A stretch of DNA of 63,682 nt. It comes from Polyangiaceae bacterium. Lineage in GTDB: Bacteria > Myxococcota_A > Polyangia > Polyangiales > Polyangiaceae. Made by a program: the position numbers and the translations under genes. The notes under the pieces are model-generated. The model was not told where the DNA came from. It made no database searches and saw only the letters and a program-made list of their open reading frames with translations. Of the stretch, positions 39,821 to 48,501 are shown piece by piece (positions within the stretch are counted from its first letter, which is position 1; each line of letters opens with the position of its first letter). The stretch is taken from assembly GCA_022842465.1 (NCBI GenBank), contig JALHPN010000020.1, positions 1-63,682 on the forward strand. Reading direction: 5' to 3'.

Positions 39821-39836
39821 GCAGACTCGAGTCTGC
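39821..39836. promoter_or_regulatory. 16-bp perfect palindrome upstream of the VOC-like lipoprotein gene
   Basis: GCAGACTCGAGTCTGC is its own reverse complement and lies 102 bases before the start of the minus-strand gene at 39719. Just downstream on the minus strand is an AT-rich TATTTTTT block that could act as a -10. The palindrome would cover the -35, as expected for a repressor site. The regulator is not identified. The rest of the 39720-40026 gap holds only this site and the hairpin at 39986. Confidence 0.45.
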
Positions 39837-39985
39837 TGCGATCGGGCGCTGCGCATGCAGGTCGAGCGCATCGCCGGAGCGGGTGGCGTGTTCGAGCCGA
39901 GGCGTCTGCCTCCGCCCCTTGCCGGCTGCGAGACCGAGGCCACGGCCAGCGGCAAGCGAACGTACGTTGCCGCGGTCGTACCCGC

Positions 39986-40023
39986 CGATTCGCCGGCGCG
40001 CGGGGCCGCGCGCCGGCGAATCG
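39986..40023. terminator. Strong 17-bp hairpin after a minus-strand gene
   Basis: A perfect 17-bp stem with a 4-base loop begins four bases after the stop of the cysteine-rich lipoprotein gene at 40027. Stem arms are nearly all G and C. There is no U-tract, so this may be an intrinsic terminator of the kind used in very GC-rich genomes or a transcript 3' stabiliser. Confidence 0.5.
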
Positions 40024-40026
40024 CCC

Positions 40027-40761
40027 TCACGGAGCGGACGCGTCGAGCCCACCGTCCTCGCCGCCCCCGCACGTGGCGGCCATCAGCTGGAAGACCGTGC
40101 TGCAGCCGCCCAGCGCGGCCTCGAGCTTCGCGCCGCACGCGGCGGAGGTCGCGTCGCTGAACGCCTTGCACGCGCCGCTGCGCGCGTTCTGGAGGCACGC
40201 CGTCCGCACCGCGCCCGTGCCGCAGCTCTCGTCGCAGACCTTGTCGTAGCAGAGCTCGGCGTAGGTGAGCTGGCGCCCGCACTCCTCGCTCGTCGAGAGC
40301 GAGAGGCACGCGGCGTAGTTCGGGAAGTAGCCGTTCTCGAAGCGGACGAACGGTCCCCATGTGGGCTCGGTGCTCGGCGTGAAGACACACGCCTTGCAGC
40401 TCGCGCCGATCGCCTTCTCGAGGTCCGCGAACGCGACCTCGTCGGCCCCTGCGAAGAGCGTCTTCACGGCGTCGATGTCACCCTGTGAGCACGCGCTCTT
40501 CGACGTGCCCGGTCCCTTCCAGGGCCCCCCGAGCGTCGTCTCGACCTCCGACTGCGAAACGACCTCCGCTGCCGGACAGGTCTCGACGACATCCGGCGGC
40601 GGCTCCGGCGGCAGCGGTGGGCGACGGCCGGGCGTCGATGCTGGCGGCGGTGCCGGCGTCACCTCCGCCGGCGGATCGTCTCCGCATCCCGAGACGAGCG
40701 AAGACAACACGAGCCCCATCGACGCGGCGACGAGCGCCGCGCGTACGCGAATTGATTTCAT
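40027..40761 (-). CDS. Cysteine-rich lipoprotein of unknown function
   Basis: 244 residues from ATG 40761, which has GAGGAG upstream and gives a lipoprotein signal (Leu-Val-Ser-Gly-Cys). A longer in-frame start at 40788 would displace the signal. A Pro-rich linker (about 35-60) precedes a cysteine-rich domain with more than ten cysteines, in pairs such as Cys-Lys-Ala-Cys and Cys-Tyr-Asp-Lys-Val-Cys, suggesting disulfide stapling. The pattern is like many secreted proteins of Polyangia, but no named domain fits. It ends in a strong hairpin at 39986-40023. Confidence 0.78.
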   Translation of the reverse strand: MKSIRVRAALVAASMGLVLSSLVSGCGDDPPAEVTPAPPPASTPGRRPPLPPEPPPDVVETCPAAEVVSQSEVETTLGGPWKGPGTSKSACSQGDIDAVKTLFAGADEVAFADLEKAIGASCKACVFTPSTEPTWGPFVRFENGYFPNYAACLSLSTSEECGRQLTYAELCYDKVCDESCGTGAVRTACLQNARSGACKAFSDATSAACGAKLEAALGGCSTVFQLMAATCGGGEDGGLDASAP

Positions 40762-40947
40762 GTGCCTCTCCTCGCGACCGACCGTCACGATCCGATCGCG
40801 TCAATCACTGCACGGTGTTCGGTTCCTGACGTGCGATGAGCGCTTCACGCGCCCATCGCACGTACTTCTTCGCGATCGTCATCGAATCGATCGACCTCGA
40901 TGACCTCCCGAGGGCAATCACGATGCCACCTCGACGCGTGCGAAGAC
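40762..40947. other. Intergenic stretch without a supported gene
   Basis: Lower-GC DNA than its surroundings, between the promoter of the cysteine-rich lipoprotein gene and the degraded gene remnant. A minus-strand reading ends at 40805 in TIAKKYVRWAREALIARQE, which looks weakly protein-like, but it has no start, ribosome site or family match. Confidence 0.4.
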
Positions 40948-41310
40948 TCACGAGCTGGGCGACACCGCGAATGCGTGGCGAGCGATGACGCCGGCGACGT
41001 CGGCGAGGGCGGGCACCGCGAGGCTGTCGCGGTCGTTGGCGTCGTTCAGGTCCACGTCGGCGTTGGCGTAGACGATGGCGGTGAGGAACGAGCGGCCCGT
41101 CGCCTTCTCCACCACGTCCGCGTTTTCGATCACGAACCCGTAGGCCTGGCCGATCTTCGAGAGGAGCTGGAGTTGCTCGCGCGGTCTTGCGCGGTCGAGT
41201 CCGCGGAGTGAAGGGCAGAGCTGGAGTCGGCGACGCCGTTGCGATCGAACCCCGCGAGCCCGGACTCGGTCGGGAGCGTCCCGAGCGCCTTTCCGAGAGC
41301 GAGGTCGTCC
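40948..41310 (-). pseudogene. Serine-hydrolase/beta-lactamase-like gene remnant
   Basis: Two readable pieces in different frames join near 41200. The downstream piece ends SKIGQAYGFVIENADVVEKA, then GRSFLTAIVYANADVDLNDA and a final ADVAGVIARHAF, which matches the C-terminal pattern I know from class A beta-lactamase-like serine hydrolases of myxobacteria. The upstream piece (about 41130-41310) reads LGTLPTESGLAGFDRNGVAD in another frame. No start or N-terminal half with the SxxK nucleophile is seen, and a stop-rich stretch precedes it. This is a truncated and frameshifted remnant, not a gene. Confidence 0.45.
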
Positions 41311-41559
41311 CGCGGCGGCCCGATCCCCCGGGGAGGACGCGGGGAGCTGCGATGACTCTGGACGCAGGGCGGGGTGGCCCTCGCCCGGGCGCCCCCGCAG
41401 CCCGCAACGCCCCGCGCCAGGTCGAGCGCGATGACCCTCGAGCTCCGCGTATCTCTCGTCGCGCACCAATCTCGTGCACTTTCGGCCGCGGGGCGCGGAG
41501 TGAACCCAGGGCGCGGTCGCCGTGATCGGCGAGGTGTGATCGAAGTACTCTCCCGTGCC
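41311..41559. other. Intergenic stretch upstream of the bestrophin-like gene
   Basis: About 250 bases between the hydrolase remnant and the bestrophin-like gene. Open frames exist but none has a start, ribosome site or family signature. It may be further decayed remains of the hydrolase gene plus the promoter of the downstream gene. Confidence 0.35.
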
Positions 41560-42492
41560 ATGTGGGTCGAGAAGAAGCGGCACTCCTGGCTCGTGACGGT
41601 GGTCCTCGGCGGCTTCGCGCTTCCGAAGATCTGGACGCGCACGCTCATCGTCACGGGGATCAGCGTGGTCGTGACGGTGCTCTACATGACCGTGCCGGCC
41701 GCCCACGTGTCGCTGACCGCGACGCCGTTCTCGCTCATCGGGTTCGCGCTGGGCATCTACCTCGGCTTCCGCAACAACACCGCCTACGACAGGTTCTGGG
41801 AGGCGCGGAAGCTCTGGGGTTCCCTCGTGAACACGTCGCGGACGCTGGCGCGGCAGACGCTGACGCTCTTGAACGGGGACGCGGCGGAGCTGCGCGCGGC
41901 CCAGGTCGAGCTCGTCCACCTGACGATCGGCTTCGTCCTCGCGCTTCGCCACCACCTCCGCGATCACTCCCCCTGGGAGGCGCTCGAGAGGACGCTCGGG
42001 CCCGAGGCCGTCGCCGAGCTCCGGAAGGACAGCGCGGACGCCAACGTCCCGCTCGCCGTGCTCGCGCGCCTGGGCGATCGGATGGCCACCGTCCGGCGGA
42101 ACGGGTGGATCGACCCGATGCACGTCCCCGTGATCGAGGCCTCGCTCACGTCGTTGACGGACATCCAGGGCGCCTGCGAGCGCATCAAGTCGACGCCGAT
42201 CCCCTACTCGTACACGGTGCTCATGCACCGCCTCGTGGCCTTCTACTGCGGGCTCCTCCCGCTCGGCCTCACGGACACGATCGGCTGGGCCACGCCCGCC
42301 GTCGTCCTCCTGATGTCCTATACGTTCTTCGGCCTCGACGCGATCGGCGACGAGGTCGAGCAACCCTTCGGCGTCGACATCAACGATCTCCCGCTCGACT
42401 CGATCGCGCGGACGATCGAGCGGAACCTGCGCCAGCGCCTGGGCGAGCCGCTTCCGCCGGTCCAGGCGCCGCAGCGCGGTGTGCTGACCTGA
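41560..42492 (+). CDS. Bestrophin-family (YneE-like) chloride channel
   Basis: 310 residues. It carries the bacterial bestrophin pattern: a basic N-terminal segment, then a membrane helix pair (IWTRTLIVTGISVVVTVLYM and SLIGFALGIYLGFRNNTAYD) with the signature GFRNNTAYDRFWEARKLWG, later PIPYSYTVLMHRLVAFYCGLL and the late acidic EVEQPFGVDINDLPLD cluster, which in bestrophins senses calcium or gates the pore. The ATG at 41560 starts near the first helix; a GTG at 41536 is possible. It sits convergent with the gene at 42500. Confidence 0.9.
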   Translation: MWVEKKRHSWLVTVVLGGFALPKIWTRTLIVTGISVVVTVLYMTVPAAHVSLTATPFSLIGFALGIYLGFRNNTAYDRFWEARKLWGSLVNTSRTLARQTLTLLNGDAAELRAAQVELVHLTIGFVLALRHHLRDHSPWEALERTLGPEAVAELRKDSADANVPLAVLARLGDRMATVRRNGWIDPMHVPVIEASLTSLTDIQGACERIKSTPIPYSYTVLMHRLVAFYCGLLPLGLTDTIGWATPAVVLLMSYTFFGLDAIGDEVEQPFGVDINDLPLDSIARTIERNLRQRLGEPLPPVQAPQRGVLT

Positions 42493-42499
42493 CCCGGCC

Positions 42500-43576
42500 T
42501 CAGGCGAACGGGTCGGCCGGCGGCGGCGTCCGCGGTACGGTGTAGGACTCGCGCAGGAGCGGGAGCCCTTCGTCGGCCGCCGCCCCGTCGTACGTGAGCG
42601 CGAGGCGGCGATCGTGGCCCATGTCACGCATCGTTCCCTTGATCTTCCGCGCGTCGGTGCCGAGGCCCTGGATGACGAGCTCGCCCTGGAACACGGTCGC
42701 GCGCGCGAGGTAGATCATCGTGTCCGGCATCGACGGGCGGTTCACCGTCACGTGCGCCGTGAGGTGCGCCATGCCGCGCTCATCCATCTCCGTGCGCAGC
42801 GCGCGAGCGGTGTCGTGCATACCGCGGACGGCGACGACGGCCGCAGCGACGAGCGACGTGATGTCGACCCCCTCGTTGGTGCGGACGCCCTCCTTCGACA
42901 AGTAGGCGAAGCTCTCCTCGCCGAGATCGCGACGGATCCGGCGGTGGACGCCGTTGTTCTCGTCATAATGCGCGAGCGTCCCCGCGATCGCACCGCAGGC
43001 CGCGCGCGGCTCGCGCCAGGGCGACTCCTGCGTGCGCCCGTAGGTCACGTTCGTGCCTTCGTCGAGCCGGCCGCAGTGCGTCTTCAGGTCAAACGCGCAC
43101 AGGACGAAGCTCGACGCGTTGCCGTCGTACACGCGCGCGCGGAGGCCCGCATCCAGCGCGTGCGCCCACGTCACGTGCGCGAGGGTCGCGCCGTCGTCGG
43201 TGCCGCCCCCCGTCGGATGGAAGGCCTCGGGCTTGAGGGTCCCGATCTCCGAGAGCGTGGCAAAGCGCGAGCAGATCACCTGGTGGTAGTGCTCGACGTC
43301 GCCCTGGTGGATGCGGTCGCCACAGTTCGTGAACGCCTGGGTCGTGACGACGCTCGGCAGGGAGAAGTCCGCGGCGCAGGACTCGCGATCGCTCGTGACC
43401 GGGGGCCTCGCGAACAAGAGCTCGTCGCGGAGGAGCTGCAGCCCGGCCACGAGCTGCAGGCGATCGCTGACGACCTCGTCGAGGTAGATGCGGTTCGCCC
43501 CGCGCTCGACCCCGAAGTGCGCGGCGAGGCTCCAGAGCTTCTCGAGGCGGGTCTTCGCAGGTTTTGGATCGAACAT
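42500..43576 (-). CDS. Conserved-looking cytosolic protein of unknown function
   Basis: 358 residues, no signal peptide or membrane helix. The protein has a well-ordered composition (aromatic and hydrophobic residues spread evenly) and segments such as RIHQGDVEHYHQVICSRFATL and GGGTDDGATLAHVTWAHALDAG that look like conserved enzyme loops with His and Asp, yet no family is recognised. A metal-site role for the His/Asp clusters is possible but not supported by a known motif. It follows the small membrane protein gene by 54 bases on the same strand and faces the bestrophin gene. Confidence 0.72.
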   Translation of the reverse strand: MFDPKPAKTRLEKLWSLAAHFGVERGANRIYLDEVVSDRLQLVAGLQLLRDELLFARPPVTSDRESCAADFSLPSVVTTQAFTNCGDRIHQGDVEHYHQVICSRFATLSEIGTLKPEAFHPTGGGTDDGATLAHVTWAHALDAGLRARVYDGNASSFVLCAFDLKTHCGRLDEGTNVTYGRTQESPWREPRAACGAIAGTLAHYDENNGVHRRIRRDLGEESFAYLSKEGVRTNEGVDITSLVAAAVVAVRGMHDTARALRTEMDERGMAHLTAHVTVNRPSMPDTMIYLARATVFQGELVIQGLGTDARKIKGTMRDMGHDRRLALTYDGAAADEGLPLLRESYTVPRTPPPADPFA

Positions 43577-43630
43577 GCTCCGAGGGTACGACGGATCCGA
43601 GCGAAACCGTCGCGTTCTGCGACGCTTGCG

Positions 43631-43888
43631 TCATGCGCGGCGTGGGCCGCCCAGGGGCGCCTCGCACGCCGACGCGCGGACGTGACGTGCCACGGCGAAG
43701 CTGGCGAGGCCCGCCGTCCCGGCGAGCGCGGCGCCCAGGACGTCGTGGCCTTCGACGCCGACGAGCGCACCGACGAGCAGGAACAACACGCCCGCGAGCG
43801 CGATGAGGGCGGCGAGCGTTCGCCCCTCCTCGCCGACGGCCGAGCGAGGAAAGAGCAAGGGAATCCGCGATCGGATGGCGTCGTGCAC
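43631..43888 (-). CDS. Small two-helix membrane protein
   Basis: 85 residues from a GTG at 43888, chosen because AGGAGG lies five bases upstream. A longer ORF that starts at 43954 lacks a ribosome site. A basic N-terminus is followed by two hydrophobic helices (LAALIALAGVLFLLVGALVG and LGAALAGTAGLASFAVA). It is divergent from the kinase gene at 43977. No function can be assigned. Confidence 0.62.
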   Translation of the reverse strand: MHDAIRSRIPLLFPRSAVGEEGRTLAALIALAGVLFLLVGALVGVEGHDVLGAALAGTAGLASFAVARHVRASACEAPLGGPRRA

Positions 43889-43976
43889 GAGGTCCTCCTG
43901 CTTCCGAGGACGCACGCCGCGTGCCGGACTCGCGGAGTGGCGTCGTTCGCCCAAACCGGATAATCAGAGGACCCCC

Positions 43977-45068
43977 GTGACCTTCGTCCCTCCCTCGCCT
44001 TCCGCCGCCGGGCCGACCGCGGCCTTGGACATGAGCCCCCTCGCCGAGCTCGTCCGGCGCACCTTCCAGGCCGAGCTGGACGCGTCGGCCATGCCCGGCG
44101 GCGCCTCGACGCGCCGCTATTTCCGCCTCACCCTCCCGGGGAACCGCTCGGCGGTGGCGATGTTCGTGCCCGAGGGCGGCAAGCCCGAGGAGGTCCAGAA
44201 GGCGCACGAGGCGAGCCGCTGGCCGTTCCTCGAGGTGCGCGACCTCCTCGCGGAGCGCGGGATCGAGGTGCCGAAGGTCCTCGCCGAGGACACCGAGCGC
44301 GGCTGGCTCGTCATCGAGGACCTCGGCGACGACACGCTCGCGAACTGGCTCGCCCGGAACCCGAAGGACAAGCCGCTCCTCTACACCCTCGCCGTCACCG
44401 ACCTGGCGCGCGCGCAGCGGGTCCTCGCGTCCCTTCCGTCCGGATGCATCGTGGGGGGGCGCACGTTCGACGTCGACCTCCTCCGCTGGGAAGTCGAGCA
44501 CTTCCGCGAGTGGGGCCTCGACGCGCGCGGAAAATCCCTGGATCCGGCCGACGTCGCGACCTGGAGCGCGATCGCCGATCGGCTCGCGCGGCGCGTGGCC
44601 GAGCTCCCGTACGGGTTCGTCCATCGCGACTACCAGTCGCGGAATCTCATGGTGGCCGAGCGCCCGGACGGCTCGCTCCGCCTCGTGTGGATCGACTTCC
44701 AAGACGCGCTGCTCGGGCCGCGTGTCTACGACCTCGTCGCGCTCCTGAACGACAGCTACCAGGAGTTCGATCGGCCCTTCGTCGAGGCGCGCCTCGCGGA
44801 GTACGCCGAGGCCGCCGGGCTCCCGGGCGAGGAGCGCGCGCGCCTCGGCGCGGAGTTCGACCTCGTCACCGTCCAGCGCAAGCTGAAAGACGCGGGGCGC
44901 TTCGTGTTCATCGACCGGATGAAGAAAAACCCATCGTTCCTCAAGTTCGTCACGCCGACGATCGTGAAGGTCGGTCACGCGCTCGCGCGTCTCGCGCCGA
45001 GCGATCCCGACATGGCGAAGCTCCGCGAGATCCTGTCGCGTACGCTGGGCGCCGAGCTCGGGTCGTGA
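43977..45068 (+). CDS. amgK: AmgK-like sugar kinase (aminoglycoside phosphotransferase fold)
   Basis: 363 residues from a GTG with AGAGG six bases upstream. The APH fold is clear: glycine loop GGASTRRYFRL, EDLGDD hinge, catalytic loop FVHRDYQSRNLM and the metal-binding DFQDALLGPRVYDLVALL. These phrases match cell-wall sugar 1-kinases of the AmgK class (MurNAc/GlcNAc anomeric kinase), where the hinge and DFQDA motif are conserved. No MurU uridylyltransferase gene is adjacent. The stop overlaps the GTG of a GH35 gene, so the two are coupled. The gene name is given by motif match, not proof. Confidence 0.78.
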   Translation: MTFVPPSPSAAGPTAALDMSPLAELVRRTFQAELDASAMPGGASTRRYFRLTLPGNRSAVAMFVPEGGKPEEVQKAHEASRWPFLEVRDLLAERGIEVPKVLAEDTERGWLVIEDLGDDTLANWLARNPKDKPLLYTLAVTDLARAQRVLASLPSGCIVGGRTFDVDLLRWEVEHFREWGLDARGKSLDPADVATWSAIADRLARRVAELPYGFVHRDYQSRNLMVAERPDGSLRLVWIDFQDALLGPRVYDLVALLNDSYQEFDRPFVEARLAEYAEAAGLPGEERARLGAEFDLVTVQRKLKDAGRFVFIDRMKKNPSFLKFVTPTIVKVGHALARLAPSDPDMAKLREILSRTLGAELGS

Positions 45069-47125
45069 GGAAGAAGCGGACGTCCGAGGCGCCGCCGCCG
45101 CGGCTCGTCGAGGTTCACCCGCACGGCCTCCGCCTCGTCGATCGCGACGAGGTCATCCCGCTCTGGGCCGGCGCGATGCACTACTGGCGTCACGCCCCCG
45201 AGGACTGGGGCGCCTGCCTCGACGCGATGAAGGCGATGGGCCTCCGCGTCGTCGACACGTACGTCCCGTGGGGCGTGCACGAGACTGCGCAGGGCGCCTT
45301 CGACTTCGGGGAGCGGTACGCGCGCCTCGACGTCGCGCGCTTCGTCCGGCTCTGCCAGGAGCGCGGGCTCTGGGTCATCGTCCGACCCGGACCCCACATC
45401 AACGCGGAGCTGACGTACTTCGGGCTCCCCGAGCGCGTGGTGTGGGATCGCGACTGTCAGGCGCGGACGCCTCGCGACAACCCCGTGATCCTCCCGCTCG
45501 TGCCCGTGGCGTTCCCCGTCCCGAGCTACGCGAGCGACGCCTTCCACGACGAGACGGCGCTCTGGTTCGACGCGGTGGGCCGGCAGCTCGGCGACCTCCT
45601 CTACCCGGAGGGGCCGATCGTCATGTGTCAGATCGACAACGAGGGCGCGCTCTACTTCCGCGACGGCCCGTACGATCAGGACTATCACCCCGACGCCGTC
45701 CGCCTCTTCCGTAGTTACCTCCGGGAGAAGTACTCGAGCGTGAAAGCGCTCCGCGACGCGTGGAGCGACGAGGCCATCACCTTCGCGAACGTGAGCCCGC
45801 CGACCTCGTTCGACGCGAAGGAGGCCCACGAGCTCGCTCGCCACATGGACTGGATGGAGTTCCACGAGCACCTCCTCGCGGAGGCGATGGCCCGCTTCGG
45901 ACAGGCGCTCGGCAACGCGGGCCTCGGGCGCGTCCCGACTCTGCACAACCTTCCGCTCGGCGAGGCCGCGACGCCGCTCAACCCGGGGCGCATGGCCGAC
46001 GTCGTCGACCTGATCGGGCTCGACTACTACCACGCGGCCACGCCCGAGGCGCACCTCGTGATCCTGCGCCGGACGGGGGAGCTCGCGGTGCGAACGGAGG
46101 GCATGCGCTCGCCCGCGTACGGCGCGGAGGTCGGCGTCGGCTTCCCCCCGTTCTTCCCGCCGCTCGACGAGAAGGACTCGATCTACACGCTCGTCGCGGC
46201 GCTCGCGTACGGCCTCCGGGGCTTCAACCTCTACATGGCGGTCGATCGCGATCGCTGGGTCGGCGCCCCCATCGACGCGCGCGGCATGCCGCGACGGCTC
46301 GCGGACGACTACGCCGCGCTCGTTCAAGCGCTCGACAGGTCCGATTTCGCGTCGCTGAAGCGCCGGGTCCCCGTCCGCCTCGTCGTTCCGCGTGCGCTCC
46401 GCAGGCTCGCGCGCGCGACGCATGCGTTCGGTCCCGTGACGCCAGTCGTCTTCCACGTCGCCGGGGCGGGGCCGCTCGAGAGCTGCCTCGAGGACTCGTT
46501 CGGCCTCGACGACCCCGCGCCCATCGTCGGAGAGTCGTACGTCCGCGCGTTCGAGCGTGCGCTGCTCGCGCGCGGCGTCCCGTTCGCGTACGCGGGGGGC
46601 GAGAGCCTCGAGGCGAGCATCGAGGGCGCCGCCTGGGTCGTCTGTACGATCGCGGGCGGCCTGAAGCGGGAGGTCCTCGCCACCCTCCGCGCCGCGCACG
46701 ACCAAGGGATCGCCGTCACGGTCGGACCCAAGGTCCCGACCCGCGACGGCTCGATGCGCGAGCTCGACGCGCCCCACGACGTTCGCGGCCTCGAGGTGGA
46801 GCCGCTCGCCGATGCCGCTCGCGCCGATGCGCTCGTCGCGCGCTACATCGAGGACCTCGGCCTGCCGACGCACCCCGTCGATCCGCCGGACGTCTTCGTC
46901 ACCGTCCACGAGGATGCGGCCGGTACACCCAGGGTCGCGTTCGTGATGAACCCGAGCGCGCGCGCGATCGTCGCCAAGGTCTCGCTCGGGGGCGCTCGCG
47001 CGCTCGTCGACCTCGTCCCGAAGGGCCGGCGCGAGGCGAAGATCGAGGCACAGGCGGGTTCGTTCTCGGTCGAGATGCCGGCGCGCACGGCGCGGATGTT
47101 CGCGATCGAGGGATCCCCGAGCTAG
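45065..47125 (+). CDS. GH35 beta-galactosidase, no signal peptide
   Basis: 686 residues from a GTG overlapping the AmgK-like stop (GTGA). The N-terminal TIM barrel holds the family phrases YVPWGVHE, VIVRPGPHINAE and CQIDNEG (general acid Glu193), followed by a later YGAEVGVGF (Glu355, likely nucleophile). The rest is composed of beta-rich domains. GH35 enzymes remove terminal beta-galactose. Lack of a signal peptide suggests a cytosolic enzyme acting on imported sugar, in keeping with coupling to a sugar kinase. It is longer than many bacterial GH35 but within range. Confidence 0.85.
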   Translation: MRKKRTSEAPPPRLVEVHPHGLRLVDRDEVIPLWAGAMHYWRHAPEDWGACLDAMKAMGLRVVDTYVPWGVHETAQGAFDFGERYARLDVARFVRLCQERGLWVIVRPGPHINAELTYFGLPERVVWDRDCQARTPRDNPVILPLVPVAFPVPSYASDAFHDETALWFDAVGRQLGDLLYPEGPIVMCQIDNEGALYFRDGPYDQDYHPDAVRLFRSYLREKYSSVKALRDAWSDEAITFANVSPPTSFDAKEAHELARHMDWMEFHEHLLAEAMARFGQALGNAGLGRVPTLHNLPLGEAATPLNPGRMADVVDLIGLDYYHAATPEAHLVILRRTGELAVRTEGMRSPAYGAEVGVGFPPFFPPLDEKDSIYTLVAALAYGLRGFNLYMAVDRDRWVGAPIDARGMPRRLADDYAALVQALDRSDFASLKRRVPVRLVVPRALRRLARATHAFGPVTPVVFHVAGAGPLESCLEDSFGLDDPAPIVGESYVRAFERALLARGVPFAYAGGESLEASIEGAAWVVCTIAGGLKREVLATLRAAHDQGIAVTVGPKVPTRDGSMRELDAPHDVRGLEVEPLADAARADALVARYIEDLGLPTHPVDPPDVFVTVHEDAAGTPRVAFVMNPSARAIVAKVSLGGARALVDLVPKGRREAKIEAQAGSFSVEMPARTARMFAIEGSPS

Positions 47126-47242
47126 GTCGATCGGTGTCTCCGACGGATCCGAGAGGATCGAACGCGCCCATGCGGAACGTTTCGTCCGCGGGCGCCGAGA
47201 GGGCGGGCCCGGTCCATGCAGCGCGACGCGTGGAGGTGGAAC

Positions 47243-47428
47243 ATGGACTCGATCACCGTCGCCATCCGCAACGGTCTGCTCTTCCTCGCCGTCGTGGCGC
47301 TCGTGCCCGCGGCGTCGTACGGGGTCGCATCGAGCGCGTACGCACTCACGCGCGCCTCCTACGAAGAAGCTCCCGACGAGAGAGTCGCGTGCGAGGGGGA
47401 ACGTCCCGACGACACGGTGTGTGACTGA
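47243..47428 (+). CDS. Small secreted or membrane-anchored protein
   Basis: 61 residues from ATG 47243, with GGAGG six bases upstream; the in-frame ATG at 47216 lacks a ribosome site. A hydrophobic N-terminal helix (LLFLAVVALVPAASYGVA) is followed by a short acidic tail with two cysteines (residues 50 and 60). It could be a small envelope protein or processed peptide. There is no family match; the strong ribosome site is the main reason to call it. Confidence 0.45.
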   Translation: MDSITVAIRNGLLFLAVVALVPAASYGVASSAYALTRASYEEAPDERVACEGERPDDTVCD

Positions 47429-47521
47429 CGACGAGAGCTGCAACACTGTCGCGAGACACGACGGGTCGTTCCGAGCCGCCCTCCCGACGCCTTCGTCGAG
47501 AGACGTATGTCTAGATCGGGT

Positions 47522-47571
47522 GTACCGCGCGCGGCATCGTCCGCCCGGCCAGGGTCCGCCGCGCGCGGTAC
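47522..47571. terminator. 13-bp stem hairpin between convergent genes
   Basis: GTACCGCGCGCGG and CCGCGCGCGGTAC form a perfect 13-bp stem around a 24-base loop, about 94 bases after the small ORF and 37 bases before the end of the minus-strand barrel gene. It is a plausible bidirectional terminator without T-tract. Confidence 0.4.
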
Positions 47572-47607
47572 TCGCGCGCGAGATTGTCCCTCGGTCCGCC
47601 GTCCACC

Positions 47608-48327
47608 CTAGAACGCATAACGTAGGGACACGCCGCCATCGATGGCGAGCGGCGTGTCGTTGCCACGCGTGCGCGCGAAGCCCTGCGCCAGCTTCACCCC
47701 GGAGGTGAGGCCGAGCCCGAGGTGCCGGTCGAGCTGGAGCCACTCCACGCCGAGACGGCCGGCCGCGTACGCGCCGAGGCTCTCGGCGTCGCCGAAGCCG
47801 ATCGTGCGGAGGGCGTTCACCCGGATGTCCGCCTTCATCGCGCCCGCGCTCCCCTGGAGGTAGATGCCGAAGCGATCGGTGAACCGGACCGTGAAGCGAA
47901 CGCCGCCACCGCCCCCGAAGACGGGGAAGGCGCGGATCTGAGGCGGATCCTGCTCGCGCGACGTGTCGGTGAAGTGGAGGTCGCCCTCGCCGAAGAGCAT
48001 CAGCCACTTCAGGAGCTCGACCCCGAGCTGCGTGTGGAGCCAGAGGCCTGGCGGCGCGACCTTGCCGAACTCGCCGAGGAACGCCATCGCGCCGATCGAC
48101 GTGTCGAGCACGAGCGTCTTCTTGTAGGGCGGCGGCGGCGGCGCCTCGGGAGGCGGCGCGTCGATCGGATCGGGAGCGCCTTGCTTCGTGTCTCTCTCGA
48201 GGTCGACCTGCCCGGTCACGGGGGCGTCTTCGGCGTGGGCGACGCGCGCGGACGCGAGCGTGGTCACGGCCGCGACGAGTGCGCTGGTCGCGATCACGCG
48301 CGCGCGCCGGCGAGGACAGCGATCCAT
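47608..48327 (-). CDS. Outer-membrane beta-barrel protein
   Basis: 239 residues. A signal peptide ends Ala-His-Ala-Glu (residues 30-33), then a charged, proline-rich linker (about 45-65) and alternating amphipathic strands (LVLDTSIGAMAFLGEFG, LMLFGEGDLHFTDT, FGIYLQGSAGAMKAD, LGVEWLQLDRHLGLGL), ending with a C-terminal Tyr-Ala-Phe, the barrel-assembly signal. The mature barrel has about 8-10 strands. Its role, pore or adhesin, is not visible. Confidence 0.78.
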   Translation of the reverse strand: MDRCPRRRARVIATSALVAAVTTLASARVAHAEDAPVTGQVDLERDTKQGAPDPIDAPPPEAPPPPPYKKTLVLDTSIGAMAFLGEFGKVAPPGLWLHTQLGVELLKWLMLFGEGDLHFTDTSREQDPPQIRAFPVFGGGGGVRFTVRFTDRFGIYLQGSAGAMKADIRVNALRTIGFGDAESLGAYAAGRLGVEWLQLDRHLGLGLTSGVKLAQGFARTRGNDTPLAIDGGVSLRYAF

Positions 48328-48501
48328 CGGTTCGGGAGCCTACGAGATCTCGATGGGGGACACGAATCGAGATCCCGACCGTGCCGTCGCGGGTTGGGTG
48401 GGGGGCGATCCATGTCAGTGATATCGAATGGTTGGAGTCGTTCTCGACGCTCGTGACCTCGGCACGCGGACTGCAGCCGCTCGGCTCCAGGAGACCCTGT
48501 C

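Noticed and set aside
40805..41479. 224-residue minus-strand ORF
   Set aside because: Its N-terminal part is a frame shadow; only the last 25 residues look protein-like and no start fits.
44975..48007. 1010-residue open frame on the minus strand
   Set aside because: Shadow of the AmgK-like and GH35 genes, with no motif or ribosome site.
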